From the NCBI GenBank assembly GCA_036850595.1, contig CM072162.1, positions 21,146,758 to 21,210,757 on the forward strand: DNA of 64,000 bases, in the 5' to 3' direction. The DNA comes from Rhyacichthys aspro. Its lineage: Eukaryota; Chordata; Actinopteri; Gobiiformes; Rhyacichthyidae. The notes under the pieces were generated by a model. That model was not told the DNA's origin. It did not search any database and saw only the letters and a list, made by a program, of their open reading frames with translations. The translations under genes and the position numbers were made by a program. Positions 1-12,600 of this stretch are shown one piece after another; within the stretch, counting starts at the first letter, position 1; the number at the start of each line of letters is the position of its first letter.

Positions 1-300
1 TTAGTCAGATTTCAACAGGTTTTAGATGGATTTCAACAGGTTTTAGATGAATTTCAACAGGTTTTAGATGGATTTCAACAGGTTTTAGATGAATTTCAAC
101 AGGTTTTAGGTGAATTTCAACAGGTTTTAGTCAGATTTCAACAGGTTTTAGATGAATTTCAACAGGTTTTAGATGAATTTCAACAGGTTTTAGATGGATT
201 TCAACAGGTTTTAGATGAATTTCAACAGGTTTTAGATGGATTTCAACAGGTTTTAGGTGAATTTCAACAGGTTTTAGGTGAATTTCAACAGGTTTTAGAT
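1..300. repeat. 21-bp minisatellite array (gatgaatttcaacaggtttta)
   Basis: About 14 head-to-tail copies of a 21-bp unit fill the first 300 bases and run off the left edge. Variation is mostly gatgga/gatgaa/ggtgaa/gtcaga at the start of the unit. The unit uses tttcaacag where the arrays at 4.4, 6.5, 55.7 and 60.3 kb use tttgaacag, so copies have homogenised within the array. Confidence 0.9.
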
Positions 301-471
301 GGATTTAGACAGATTTTTATTTATCTTTGTGGCAAAAATCAAAAACATGCTCAAAACAAATTCAATAAATAACCTAGAGCCAAAAATATCACCTTCTAAA
401 TGTTTTAAAGGGCCACATACAACATTCGAAGGACCACATTTGGCCCCTGGGCCTTGAGTTGGACTTGTGTG
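1..471. mobile_element. Right-hand part of hAT-like miniature element carrying a 21-bp minisatellite
   Basis: The left end lies outside the window. The right end reads ...gggccttgagttggacttgtgtg and is followed by gtttacgg (472-479), the place where an 8-bp target duplication would sit. The terminus matches those of the complete copies at 4266-4838, 55562-56505 and 59582-60087. A non-repetitive shoulder (about 301-471) separates the array from the terminus and contains the ccaaaaatatcacc and gggccacat motifs shared with the 4.7-kb copy. No transposase is visible, so it would be non-autonomous. Confidence 0.6.
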
Positions 472-479
472 GTTTACGG

Positions 480-1922
480 CCTTCATCCCGGGTCCATTTC
501 AACTCTAAACACATGAAAGAGTCAGTAAATTGTGCAGCCATCTTTATTTTGTTCTCGTAAAGATTAGAAAACTGTGAAAGAGCTTTTAGCCTTTCACAAT
601 ATTAGAATTTACAGTTTTTCTATTGGTTTCCACTGTTGTTTCAGATCGGTAATTGATATCCAATATGGGAACATGATGACTGACAGAGGAGTTTGTGGGA
701 GACTTTGTTCACTGGTATTTCCCCTGCAGCCCACCACTTTCAGGAGAAGACCTCGTGACCTGTGAACTCTGGGAAAAACTCTGTTACGAAACGGTTCCTG
801 TGTGGTGTTATGAACTAGAAATGTAACGAGCAAATAAACAGCTGGATAAGGCACAAGCCGGGATCGTATAATGAAATAATAAGCCTTTTCCTTCTCAGTG
901 ACAGAACTACTACAATATTAGTCAAAACCAGCAGCGGATCAAGAGGAATGGACTTCATCAGGACAAGATTCAGTGACTTTACAAACGAGAATATGTCTGC
1001 TTCAAAGTAATTTCACCCCATTTTCAGAAAAAATACAACACTAAATATATAACTGAATGTATTATTGGGTTTAAGGGCTGTTTATTGGAACATAAACTAT
1101 TTTACTTAAGCATTTTTGAGCATGTGATGCCAATCGAGAGCTCAAATAAGTCACAAAAAAACAAAAAAACAAACAAAAAAAGATGCTTTTAGATATTAGC
1201 CAAGTCTTTTTATTTGTGTTTAACAGTTGGTGTAAAAAAAAGCAACATTATTTTACAATTTAACGGCCTGGATTACGGTGTGAGAAAACATAACAATAAA
1301 GAAGGTGAACTCAGACTGAATTAAGAGAAAGAAAAGGCACGATTTGTTTTGAGGCAGAACTGAGAGACTGAGAGTAAGTGCTTTGAAAACAAACAATAAA
1401 ATCTTAAAACCAGTCGCATTTTCAAGTGGCAGCCATTAAACTTGAGCTAAAATAGTAAAAAAAAAAACCTGGGCAGCCATTCTAACGCTTTTTTTTATTC
1501 TGTGCAAATTTTTTCTGGCTCCTTAAGAACAAATTGATTTGAGATAAACCATTATAATTTGATGATGGTGAAGGTTAGTAGTCATTAGCTGCTGTATTTT
1601 CAGTTCAGGATCAGGTGGTACTTACTGAAGTGACATCATTAATAACGAGAAGGAGTTATCTAAAGCTACACATAAGAATAAAATGTAAGTTAAAGGTTGT
1701 TGCGCTGGAAGCTAAAAAAATATCTTACTCTAATGCTGCAGAACCTGATTTAGTTTTTTGTCCCGGTCTCAGACTCCACTCTCCTCCAAAAAAGGTAAAA
1801 CCAGACCGGATTTTTCGCCACAAAATACTAATACTTTACATGACATGAAAGTTTAGACCTTATCTTTGGAGTTTACCGTAGACTGTTGTGATCCTGTAAT
1901 CATCTCCGTCTCATTAAACTCT
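480..1922. other. Non-coding, no gene recognised
   Basis: AT-rich sequence with A-runs (about 1150-1185, 1450-1470). Short open frames here have no recognisable domain, codon bias or splice context. Nothing else supported. Confidence 0.5.
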
Positions 1923-2282
1923 GCCAACATTTATCCATTCTTAATTTTCAGCCTGTTTCTCTATTTTTTTTTAGCTTTTTCGAGCTGTTTCTCTGTAAAA
2001 TAAGACGTATTTCCAACAGAATAACCCATTTCCTTGGTTTATTTCCTTGTTCCTTCATTGTTGACATCAGTGTCGACCAATCGGAGCGTTCCTTTTTACC
2101 TGAAGTGAGCTGTGATTGGACAAAATCCTGCTGTGGACTGATCATTCTCATCTATTAAAATCCTTCATTATAAAGACTAGATCACGTCTTAAGGTCTCAT
2201 TTTTTCACAGATGATTCCTGTTACAATAAACTTTAAGTAAATAAACTGTCAAACTAAATGCAACAGTAAAAAAAATCAGGTA
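1923..2282 (+). repeat. Dispersed repeat, copy 1 of 3
   Basis: Shares a long near-identical core with 22754-22978 and 45680-46030: gccaacattta, then gaataacccatttccttgg, a gttgacatcagtgtcgacc segment, a gtgattggac segment and cattataaagactaga. Divergence between copies is a few percent in the core and greater at the ends. No open frame of significance; a SINE or non-autonomous DNA transposon is likely but the class cannot be settled by eye. Confidence 0.75.
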
Positions 2283-4257
2283 AAGGACAATACAGGGATG
2301 TCCTATTGTAGAGGGCTATACAACGTTAGCCTGGATTTTCAGTGTGAAGCAAAAGCCTGACCTACATTTAACTTTTCAACACATAATCTAAATAAAAACA
2401 TTTCTGGATAATATATTGTGCCCTTGTTTGAGTGAAGTCACCTGCCGAGACGTCTTTCTCACAGACCGTTGTGTCCTCCACCTCTTTGTCTTATAATAAT
2501 AAAGTTCTGTGTTGATCTTGATACAAACCGGGCCCGTTTCCAAAGCCCTCTTCACTCTGACAGGGTTTTATGAAGAGAAGCAGGCCTCCTCTGTGACTGA
2601 CAGCCCTGAGAATGCAGCTGTAGCGGAGGCTGTTGTAATGCTTGGCTCCCTGCAGCGTCCAATGAAAACGGGATGAATTTCACAGACGCACTTTGACGTG
2701 TTTCAGGTGGAAGCACAATGCGGCTCTTCGCTTCAGGACAGAGGTCAGCGCACTCCCGTTCAGAAGACGTCCAGTCGTGTGGGGTTTCCCAGCCTTATCT
2801 GCAAATGGATTAAGTAAAAATGTAAGCGTTTTAATGGAGGAATATTCATCATGTTTATCGCACACTTTTACGGCTTTATAAAAAAAGTTATAGGAAATGA
2901 GGCTGAAACAATATTATATCATTTAATCCCGTTTATATATGTTCGTTTCTGAGAAAAAATGAGTGCTTGCTAAAGGATTTTTCTCACTTGAACTGAATTT
3001 ATTTGTCTTTTACAGGTCCTTAAAGTGCTACGTGTGAAATTTTGCAGGACACAGTCAAATAAAATCTGTCTTAAATGATATCTTTAATATAATCACCTCA
3101 AAAACATTACTTGGATTAGTCTTTCTTGGAAAAACAGACTTCTAAAGCTTTAAAGAGAAAGAAGAAGAGAACATTAATTACACACTGCACCTTTAACTGT
3201 GACGTGAAATGTTGCAATATGGGATTTTTATTATATTTATTATAACTTTTATGGGCGATTACGGTTGGACAATAAATAAGAAGGTTTTTTGTGACAGAAA
3301 AAGTGTTTCTAGAGGCTGTCAAAAAGCACACACTCTTGCATTATTCTAATTAATGGTTATTCAAATTAATTACAGGTAAGTAATTCTGTTTTACAAAAGG
3401 TTTCTCTAAATTCTGATAAAATAAATAGACAGGGTTCACTTTGAAAGTAGGAAAAAAAAAATTCCTGATTTGTCTTTATTATTATCTCATCCTGGTGTTG
3501 CTGTAATTATTAAAAATGCAGACAAAACCACTTTCTTAAACCAACAAACTTAATCAATCATTAAATTTCAAGCTCAAAACTTTCTGTTGTGATTAAAATA
3601 CTTGATTGAGTGTCCCACCATCTCCACCAAAGTCTTATATATATCATAAAACACCAGATATGACCAATATTTCATACAACTAGGTCAAATAGTGTTGAAA
3701 ATGGTTGAGTTTTTCTCCAATCTCTGCTCTGTTCCTGTTCTACTTTACAACCCCAGCTGTGAGTCACTTGTGCAAACCCACTCTTCCAAACAAAGTGTAA
3801 AAGCGAATGTCCACCAGCTGCAGTTCTTTCTGTTTAAAACCGAAGCAGAGGAACCTTCTCGGAAACTTCCTGCAGATGTGATCGCACGACTGGCCCGGGA
3901 CAACTTGTAAAAAAAGAGAGAGTTCGGGGCATCCAGTGAACCCCTCAGAGACTGGATCAGGGCTGGTTTGGGATAAACGGGAAACAGAGAGGGGTCTTCC
4001 CTTAAAAGGCAGAATCGTGGAGGATGAAGGCCGTAACAACAGGAATGTACTCCTCTCTGACCTGAACACTGGGGCTTTCTGAGAGGATCGACTCTGGAGC
4101 AGATGAAAAGGTAGAGCTAATGCCTTTAAAAACAAATATACCGCGTGTTGTATGAACTTTCAGTAAGGAATAGTTTATGAAAAGGATTCTACGGACAGCT
4201 ATGATGCCTGGAATAGATTGGACAGTTTGGAGAAGCAGACATGAGCAATGATCGAAG
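2283..4257. other. Non-coding, no gene recognised
   Basis: No exon-like open frame flanked by splice signals could be supported. The 123-codon minus-strand frame at 3764-4135 has no recognisable domain. Confidence 0.45.
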
Positions 4258-4265
4258 GTTTAAAC

Positions 4266-4838
4266 AAGTCAAACTCAGTAGTGAGGGGCCAAGATCGTGA
4301 AGATGGAGACATTTGGGAAGCTTTTATTAAATTTTGAATGGATGGTTTTATCTTCATTTGAGTTTTATAAAAGTTACCTTTTAATGTCCTCCTTTTAAGA
4401 AAATTGGTTTTAGATGGATTTGAACAAGTTTTAAATGTATTGGAACAGGTTTAATTTTGATTTGAGCAGGTTTTAGATGGATTTGAACAAGTTTTATTTT
4501 GATTTGAGCAGGTTTTATTTGGATTTGAACAAGTTTTATTTTGATTTGAGCAGGTTTTATTTGGATTTGAACTGGTTTTAGTTGGATATGAACAGGTTTT
4601 ATTTGGATTTGAACAGGATTTAGATGGATTTGAACAGGTTTTAAATGGATTTGAACAGGTTTTATTGGTTTAATATGGCTTAAGACTTCATGAACAAACC
4701 TGAAAATGAATCTAAAACCTGTTCAAATCCAGTTAAAACCCAGTGCCAAAAATATCGGCAACTAAACGCCTTTGAGGGCCACATAATACATGGAAAAGGG
4801 TCCTATTTCGCCCCCGGGCCTTGAGTTTGACATGTGTG
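4266..4838. mobile_element. hAT-like miniature element with internal 21-bp array, copy 2
   Basis: Left end aagtcaaactcag (first few bases lost) and right end ccttgagtttgacatgtgtg are inverted matches. Flanks gtttaaac (4258-4265) and ttttaaac (4839-4846) differ at one of 8 bases, as expected for a decayed hAT target duplication. The left shoulder (ttgggaagctttta, then attttgaatgg) is the reverse complement of the right shoulder of the 6.4-7.5 kb copy. The array is at about 4405-4672, followed by units in the opposite orientation (about 4695-4735). Confidence 0.7.
4405..4672. repeat. 21-bp minisatellite, diverged
   Basis: About 12 units of gatggatttgaacaggtttta with variants (tttgatttgagcagg, atttggatttgaac). 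Lies inside the miniature element 4266-4838. Confidence 0.85.
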
Positions 4839-4846
4839 TTTTAAAC

Positions 4847-5654
4847 CATGCTGTAAATTAGGCCAGTGAAATAAAAACCAGTCAAGTACAGCCTCTGTAG
4901 GATGCACTGGCTCATAGTCTTTACAGGAATTCAACATAATTATCAAGAGATAGAACCAGAGGCAACAGTGAAAATAAACAGAACTTTTTTTCGAGACAGA
5001 ATCATTTTCTGGCAGAGCTCTGTCTGCTCTGTGTATTCAGATTGTCAGAAATGTAACATCTCCCACAGGAGCTAAAAGCACCAAACAATACTCATCTGGT
5101 TTTCACACACAATGAATCAGTGGAAGTGGTCTTCAGAGGAACAGAGACAGAGCTGGGCTTTCTGGCTTTGTGTTGGAATGAACAGTGAATATTCCTCTTA
5201 GCCTTCACATTGTGACAGGTGAAAGTGATTTAAAGTTGATTATGTGCCAGTCTTTCACAGTGACCAGGCTCTGTGAACGGGCCCACAACAACACCAGTTT
5301 AACAGAAGCTGGGAACCAACTTTTCTGAACCAAATGACTTCAGGTGTGAACACTCGAGGGTCTGGCTCAGGGCCTGGTCGGAGTGAAGGCACCGGGACTT
5401 TTGATCATTTAATTTACATTTAATTTATCATTTAATTTATCATTTAATTTAAATTACTTTGAAAGATTTGTGGAAGAATTGGGACTTTGTTTCATGTTGA
5501 ATCAGAAAAATATGTTCCCTGTAGCTTCTCTTATGTGGCTTTAATAATAATCTTCAATTTGGAAGATGGATCGTCATGGTTACCGTATACTTTCTCTTCA
5601 ATAACTATTTGGAGAGGCAATAAATATCAAGTTTACAGTATAATTTTGAACTTT
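4847..5654. other. Non-coding, no gene recognised
   Basis: Contains a short local repeat of atttaatttatcatttaattt at about 5410-5450. No supported exon. Confidence 0.45.
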
Positions 5655-5712
5655 GCAGCACGGTGCTCGAGTGGTTAGCTCTCCTGCCTCACAGCAACAA
5701 GGTCCTGTGTTC
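5655..5712 (+). repeat. tRNA-like head of a widespread fish interspersed repeat
   Basis: The segment gcagcacggtgctcgagtgg, then ttagctctcctgcctcacag and caacaaggtcctgtgttc, resembles the start of a very common fish repeat (cacggtggcgcagtggttag ... aaggtcctgggttc). In that repeat a gcatgttctccccgtgtctg-like stretch follows further on, which matches the unit of the adjoining minisatellite. Assignment is from memory of fish genomes, not from a search. Confidence 0.55.
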
Positions 5713-6237
5713 TCCCATGTTCTCCTGTGTTCTCTCATGTTCTCACCATGTTCTCACCATGTTCTCCCATGTTCTCCTGTGTTCTCTCATGTTCTCACCA
5801 TGTTCTCCCATGTTCTCCTATGTTCTCTCATGTTCTCACCATGTTCTCCCATGTTCTCCTATGTTCTCCCGTGTTCTCACCATGTTCTCCCATGTTCTCC
5901 CATGTTCTCCCGTGTTCTCACCATGTTCTCCCATGTTCTCCCGTGTCCTACCATGTTCTCCCGTGTCCTACCATGTTCTCCCGTGTTCTCACCATGTTCT
6001 CCCATGTTCTCCCGTGTCCTACCATGTTCTCCCATGTTCTCACCATGTTCTCCCATGTTCTCCCATGTTCTCCCATGTTCTCCCATGTTCTCCCATGTTC
6101 TCCCATGTTCTCCCATGTTCTCCCATGTTCTCCCGTGTCCTACCATGTTCTCCCATGTTCTCACCATGTTTTCCCATGTTCTCCCGTGTCCTCCCATGTT
6201 CTCCCATGTTCTCCCGTGTTCTCCCATGTTCTCCCGG
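5702..6237. repeat. 10-bp minisatellite (ccatgttctc)
   Basis: About 53 units of a 10-bp repeat with variants catgttctcc, catgttctca, cgtgttctcc and cgtgtcctac. The 10-bp unit has no stop in any plus frame, so it produces three overlapping false open frames of about 200 codons, and one on the minus strand. A higher-order pattern is visible at 6050-6130, where eight identical units run in a row. Confidence 0.95.
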
Positions 6238-6438
6238 TGTCTGTGGTACCCCTTTCCACCAAAACCCTGTACAACATCCCCATGTGGCCAGGACTACCTC
6301 AGAGAAGAGTTTTGTAATCTGAGTGGATAATGATGTCTCAGTCTGTCCATACAACGACTCAGCGCTACAGAGAGGACATGAGTGAGCTGGACATAGTCTT
6401 AATCCAAAAACAACTAAATTTAATAAAATGCCATAGAT
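6238..6438. other. Non-coding flank
   Basis: Starts with gtgtctgtgg, which resembles the sequence expected just after the gttctcc stretch of the fish repeat. No gene seen. Confidence 0.35.
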
Positions 6439-7545
6439 CACACACGTCAAACTCAAGGCCCAAGTGTATTATGTGGCCCTCCAATGCGTTTAGAAGGTGA
6501 TGTTTTTGGCACTAGGTTTTAATTGGATTTGAACAGGTTTTAGATTGATTTAAATCAGATTGATTTTATTTGTTCATGAAATCTTAAGACAGTTTGCAAC
6601 TGCTTAAATCTAACTAAAACATGTTCAAATCCAACTAAAACCTCCACGAATCTTAATAAAACCTGTTCAAATCCATCTAAAACTGTTCAAATCCAACTAA
6701 AACCTCCACGAATCATATTAAAACCTGTTTAAATCCATCTAAAACTGTTCAAATCCAACCAAAACCTCCACAAATCCTAATAAAATCTGTTCAAATCAAA
6801 ATAAAACATGTTCAAATCCAACTAAAACCTCCACGAATCCTAATAAAACCTGTTCAAATCCATCTAAAACTGTTCAAATCCAATTAAAACCTCCACAAAT
6901 CCTAATAAAATCTGTTCAAATCAAAATAAAACATGTTCAAATCCAACTAAAACCTCCACGAATCCTAATAAAACCTGTTAAAATCAAAATAAAACATGTT
7001 CAATACAAAATAAAACCTTTTCAAATCCAACTAAAACCTCCACAAAGCCTAATAAAACCTGTTCAAATCCATCTAAAACTGTTCAAATCCAACCAAAACC
7101 TCCACAAATCCTAATAAAACCTGTTCAAATCAAAATAAAACTGTTCAAATCCAACCAAAACCTCCACAAATCCTAAGAAAACCTGTTAAAATCCAGATAA
7201 AACATGTTCAATACAAAATAAAACCTGTTCAAATCCAACTAAAACCTCCATGAATCCTAATAAAACCTGTTAAAATCCAAATAAAACATGTTCAATACAA
7301 AATAAAACCTCCACGGATCCTAATAAAACCTGTTGAAATCCAAATAAAACATGTTCAAATCCTAATAAAAACCTGTTAAAATGCAACTAAAAACAGTTTC
7401 CATAAAAGAAGAACATGTTTATGTTACATATAACTTTGTAAAACTCAAACAAAGATGAAACCTTCCATTCAAAATGAAATAAAGCTTCCCAAGTCCCAGT
7501 GCCAGAGATGAAACCAAGTTGTAGCTACACTGTGTGGTCGTCCAC
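6439..7545. mobile_element. hAT-like miniature element with expanded 21-bp array, copy 3
   Basis: The left end cacacacgtcaaactcaagg is preceded by ccatagat (6431-6438). The left shoulder carries the gatgtttttggcactagg motif found inverted in the 4.7-kb copy. The right shoulder (about 7420-7500) is the reverse complement of the left shoulder of the 4.3-kb copy. A clear right terminus and matching target duplication were not found, so the right boundary is approximate and may be eroded. Confidence 0.55.
6600..7395. repeat. 21-bp minisatellite, mixed higher-order units
   Basis: About 36 units of aaatccaactaaaacctgttc and relatives, arranged as longer composite units in which a cctccacgaatcctaataaa variant recurs. 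The first units (6515-6560) are in the opposite orientation, giving a head-to-head switch near the ggcactagg end, as in the other copies. Confidence 0.85.
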
Positions 7546-9159
7546 CCTGAAAGCCAATCCAGATCATAACCAGTCAATCTGTTATCATGATTAATAAGAT
7601 CAACTAAAACTGCACAGAATTCAAACAGTCCGATGCTAAATAAAGACTATTGTGCGTCTAATCCTCGTGCAGCATGTGGCATGTGTCTGTGATACACCAC
7701 TCCCAGACCAACTCTCTGACCTGGCCTCATTACTTCAATAATAGATCCTAGAAGGAGCTGGTGGCGTGCTCTCATTACAGCGACAGAGATGTTGTTGAGC
7801 CGCTAAATTAAAACTTGGCAGGTGATGTCACTCGTATCTATAAACAGGACCCACTGTAAGCCTTATCCTCGCCTCAGCTCCGCGTTTTCTGAGAAGCCTG
7901 TTGAGAGGAAATAGACCAAAGGCCGATTATATATAAATATCCTATGGTTCAATTTAGACGTTGCCCCAAATGCACAGTTGCTGTCCTGGATTGGGGTTGC
8001 CATTTAAAAAAAAAATAGACAAGGACGATCTAAGAAGACTCTCCTTGCCTTAGAAGGGAGCGTCTATAAAGAGAGCATACATTATTGCCCTGGGAAGAAG
8101 TCACGATCCCTGAATATGAATAATTCAGGAGTTGTCTGTTGTGTAGAGGTCGAAGTTGATTAAAATAACAAGTGGAGAGTTTGAGAGTCCTTTTGTGGTA
8201 TTTGTCACAGAGCTGAGGAGGACAGGAGGCTAAAACTGGACTCTGGGTTTGTCTAGGAGCACTGTATGTTGCACTTGACACTCACCTTTGAAACCGTGAC
8301 ATTTATTTCATTTTTAATGTGACTTTTTTGACAGAATCTAGTTTAATTTCGACATTATGTTATATATTCTCACAGTAAAGAAGCTAAAAGCACCAAACAG
8401 CGCTCATAAATAACAATAAAAACAAAAATGGAAAATGTATGTTTAATTGAAGTCATAAGAAACAATTAAGAGTGATATGTGTAAGGTGTACTTTGTTTTG
8501 AAACCAATACCTGCTGCGTTTAGACAAAATAAAGCGTTCAGTCTTTGCTTTCAGATTGTTTTCTCAGAGGACAACATAACTTCAATTCAATCTGAAACTC
8601 AGCCCTGTTGATATGTAGCTGTGGTTTCCGGCAACCGCGTAAGTGATAGATTCAGTTCCTTTTTTTAATGCTCTGATTCACACCAGTCCAATATCTCAGC
8701 AGACCTGAAAGTGCTTTATGTGGCTGTGATTATGAGAAAGCAAAATCAACCAAATCAATAAAGAAATAAAGTCACATTGACAGTATTTGTGAAGCCTGTG
8801 TGTTGTCACAGAGGTCCATGGTGGAGTCTGAGGTGACGCTGGGCTAACTCACCTCTCTATGGCAACTGTGGCCAAACAGCAGTCAACAGTGAAGCTGCTG
8901 CACGTGAGCGTTTACAAGGTCTGCACTGCATCAACCTGCTTTATTCCCCTGAGAATAAACCCTTTCTACGCCACTGTCGGGAATGTACCGAGCTGCAGAA
9001 AAGACACTCTTTAACCGTGACAAAGATGGAAGGTGTGATATTGTACCAACAAATTTCACTTTTTTCTTTCAGTATTTATTGCTGCTTTTGGTAAATTGTG
9101 TAAAGACTTATGTCAGAAAGCACTATTGTTACAACTCATGACATTATCAAAAGAAAAGT
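7546..9159. other. Non-coding, no gene recognised
   Basis: No exon supported. The 83-codon minus frame at 8030-8281 has no recognisable features. Confidence 0.4.
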
Positions 9160-9167
9160 ATTAAAAG

Positions 9168-9690
9168 CAGAAGTGGGAAGTTACCAAGTATTTGTTATAT
9201 TATATAGTATTTATTTATCTGGCAACGTTTTACTTTTACTGTACTTTCAACTCCTTGCTTTGTCAAAACAGCCTTTTTACTTTCACAACTTCCGCGACAC
9301 GACGTAAAAGACGGAACTAACGAGAGAGGGGAAGTCAAGCCCCGCCAAAATAAGAGAAGGATATCGTTGCAAAACATGTTGTTGATATAAACTCATACAA
9401 CTAACTCTTCTAATCTTGTTTGGTGATTGTGTGAATGATGCAGAATGAAAATAATTGCAGAATAAATCACAATTGGACTGGTTTAGTCTCGATGATTCTG
9501 TCTGAAACTTAAACTGAAACAAACAGCACATTGTTAATGAAAGAGTTATTGCATAGGTTTGTGTATCATTGAGAGCAACATTCATTTTTACTTTTTCATT
9601 TCAGAGAATGTACTTTTTTGTTGAATCAGTACTTCTCCCTTTACCAGAGTCATACTTAAGAACAGAATGTGAATACTTTTGCCACCTCTG
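9168..9690. mobile_element. hAT-like miniature element (cagaagtggg / ccacctctg termini)
   Basis: Left end cagaagtgggaagttaccaa and right end gaatacttttgccacctctg are imperfect inverted repeats of the type CAGAGGTGGxAAGTA. Flanking octamers attaaaag (9160-9167) and tttataag (9691-9698) match at 6 of 8 positions, consistent with an old hAT insertion. About 520 bp and no transposase frame, so non-autonomous. A different family from the gtcaaactc elements. Confidence 0.55.
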
Positions 9691-9698
9691 TTTATAAG

Positions 9699-12600
9699 AG
9701 AAAGAAAATCTGATGAGAGATATTGACAAAGTGCTCCAGGGGCAGGTCTCGTGTCTGAACGTATGACGACCAACACACTCCAGACGACGGAGGGAACGAG
9801 GGCAGCAGCTACACCCAGACGTAGTGTGAATACAGACGCTTATAGGATAATAACACAGTGTAAATAGAGCAATTCCAGAGATGTGTGGCTCTACTGTGTT
9901 TGATTAGAGCTCAGTGTTAGGACGAGAAATGGACCAACCACTTTCAAATACGAAATATTGTTGCTTTCTAACATTAGAACAGGAGTTGTGTAAGTGATAA
10001 GTAATAATTGCATTTGTTGTTAATCAAAACAGAAATGGAAAAAGTATTTTGATTGTAGCAGCCACCGCCAACAAACTTAAGTGAATAAACAAACTTCTTT
10101 TTTCATTTAAAACGTTTAAAAATAAAGTTTACAGTTGAATCAAAGCTGATTAAGTTTGTCCATTTGTGCACTGAATCTTTTTTTCTCTAATGTCCTGTTC
10201 TCTTTCTTCATTTTAGCCAGTCCCACTGATGGATTCATTCAAAAGTAATAAACTATACCACTTTTTCTTCTCCCAAACATTTTCATCTGTTTAAAGCATT
10301 GCAAGTTTTCTAGGCTAAGATTACTTTTGGTGGAAAATGCACAATGCAATCACACAGCAGTGGCTCGAATCAGTCAAAAAATATGTTTTAATAATGTACG
10401 ATAACCTCAAAATTATACATTTTCACTCTTCAAATAAAATACATTTAATCCTATCCAGATGAAACAGTCATTAGTGTCATTACTTCCTGTTTCTACGTCT
10501 TCCCAGAGCAGACAAACTGAGCAACTCTGGAGGAGAAGCACACTCATGTTTCTTTTTGAACCCAGTTAATAAAGGCTTAGGACATTTTTCAGCTGAATGG
10601 AAGTTTTTATTAAACTTACTATGCTCCCTGTGTGCTCTGTTTTCCTTCTTAAACAACAGTATGTCCCTCCAGGGCTACCGTATGAGCTCAGAAGTAGAAT
10701 TAAGTGTCGGGTCACAAAAACTGCACATTTAACCTTCTTTAAACATCACACCTAACTCAAGAGCCTCTTATTTTCCACATATCCAGTTTCCTCTGTGAGT
10801 TAGGTCTCATTTTGTCTAATAGCCCTTTACGGCAGGTAAAAACTAGAGCAGCTTCGTGTTTTGGCGCTGTCTCTGCTGTCTCCATCAAAAAGCACTGAGC
10901 CGGGAAACGTCTTATTAAAGCTTCCCTCTCGCTGACCTGACACGGCTTAAGTCCACTGTAAGGGGCTCCTCTCTCAGAAGACACTGCTCGTATTATGCTC
11001 CGCTCTGTTTTGGACGTTGGGTGGAAAATTTCGCTGGGTCTGAGCTGTGCTTTCTTTGGCACCGGTGGCCTCTGGGCTGAAGCTTATTCATTTGTGAACT
11101 GACAGCTTCACCTTTAGCCCAGGAAATGGAGAAGTTGGATCCACAGATCACCGGCTGCTGCAGGAACGCTCATGAAATGTGTCCTGAATTATACGCCTGT
11201 AACGCAAAAGCAAATGTTTGGAGAAGAGAGCCCTGTCTCTTACAGTTGCCCCACATGATGTGTGGGTTTTCCAGCAGCACATAACTGGCTTAACAGACAG
11301 AAAACATTGGACTTGTGGCCTCTTTTTGATGACCAGTGTTTTAGAGAGGACCATCATGTCTCATTTGGAAGGATTTAAATGTGATTATGTTGAGAATGAA
11401 CTGTCTATGTTGGTTTAATTAAGGCAATCATTTTTTTTAGTAAATTGAGCAAAAAGTGAAGTGTCTTTGTGAACATCCCTGATTAGGTCCATTTATGCTG
11501 ATCGTCCAGCAGCCTTGGCAGACGTCTTAATTCCTTTTGCTCCTTTCATAATAATTAGTTTCAAATCCTGTCTGTGTGGAGTTTCATTTTCAGAGGCAGT
11601 ACTTCCAGACACAGATTAATCAACCTATTTCTCTTTGTCAAGTGAATGCATTGATGGTTTCTGTCCATAACAAGCCCACTTCAGGGTTTACTCGGGGTAG
11701 GCTCCATCAAGCCTGGCTCCTATTTTAACTCTGCCATCTTTGTTTTAACTCTCTTATTATTCCTGTAATTGATATATTGAGTTATGGGGCAAATACCAAC
11801 ATATTAAGATGAATAACTGACCAATCAGCTGCCTCCTTTCTGCCATGTTGCTCCTAGCTCGTCTTTTTGTGAATGCCTTTCGACGCTAATCATGTTTTGT
11901 TTGTTTGTTGTTGTTTTCTAAGCCAAGTTACTGTAATACACAATAAAAATGAGCAAAAATTATTCCCTTAAACTGTCTTTATATAAATTAGAAGTATATA
12001 ATGTGGAAAAATCAGGCGTCCTTAACCCCTCCACAGTAAAATAAAATAAAAAAGTGGGTATAGTTTACATGGTTGTGATTTAGATGAAAAAAGAAAACAA
12101 CTTTGGGCTTTAATTTTATAGTTAGACACTAAGCAGTCATTATCTAAAGTAAAGAGCAGAAACAATTTGATATATAGCTTTTGTAGTGATGCAGGTTTAT
12201 TTATTTATCACTAACTTTGGTTTTGACACAATGGGAAACAACAATTCAGCTAAAATGTCCTTAGTTTAGTAAAGTAAGGGCCCTGTGTCTGGTCTGAGGG
12301 GTGTGGCTTTAAATACACAACTAAAAGTACAGTACTGTTTGCTAATAGTTACCAACTGTTGCATTAAAGGTTGTGTTTTGTTTGTCAGATGTCTCTTGGG
12401 GCGTTTCTCTGCATCCACTTCTTCAAAGTCTGAAGATTTAGTGACACTATTTAGTAATTACGTTTATCTGTTCATGTCAACAAAGCGACTGGTTTGAAAA
12501 TTACAAGGCAGCAGGTAGCGGCACCGCCCTTTTACTGAGTAACGTCAGCAATTTTAGGCCATTACTCTTCAGATTTTCAGCACTTCAGAAACCACGGTAC

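Noticed and set aside
1..300. CRISPR-like look of regularly spaced repeats
   Set aside because: Units are head-to-tail without unique spacers in a eukaryotic genome; it is a minisatellite.
5655..5712. Possible tRNA gene
   Set aside because: Resembles a tRNA-like repeat head, but no complete cloverleaf with matched acceptor stem could be drawn.
5653..6456. Open frames of 116-225 codons on both strands
   Set aside because: They are translations of the 10-bp minisatellite (repeating MFSHVLPCSP or GEHGRTWENM) and exist in several frames at once.
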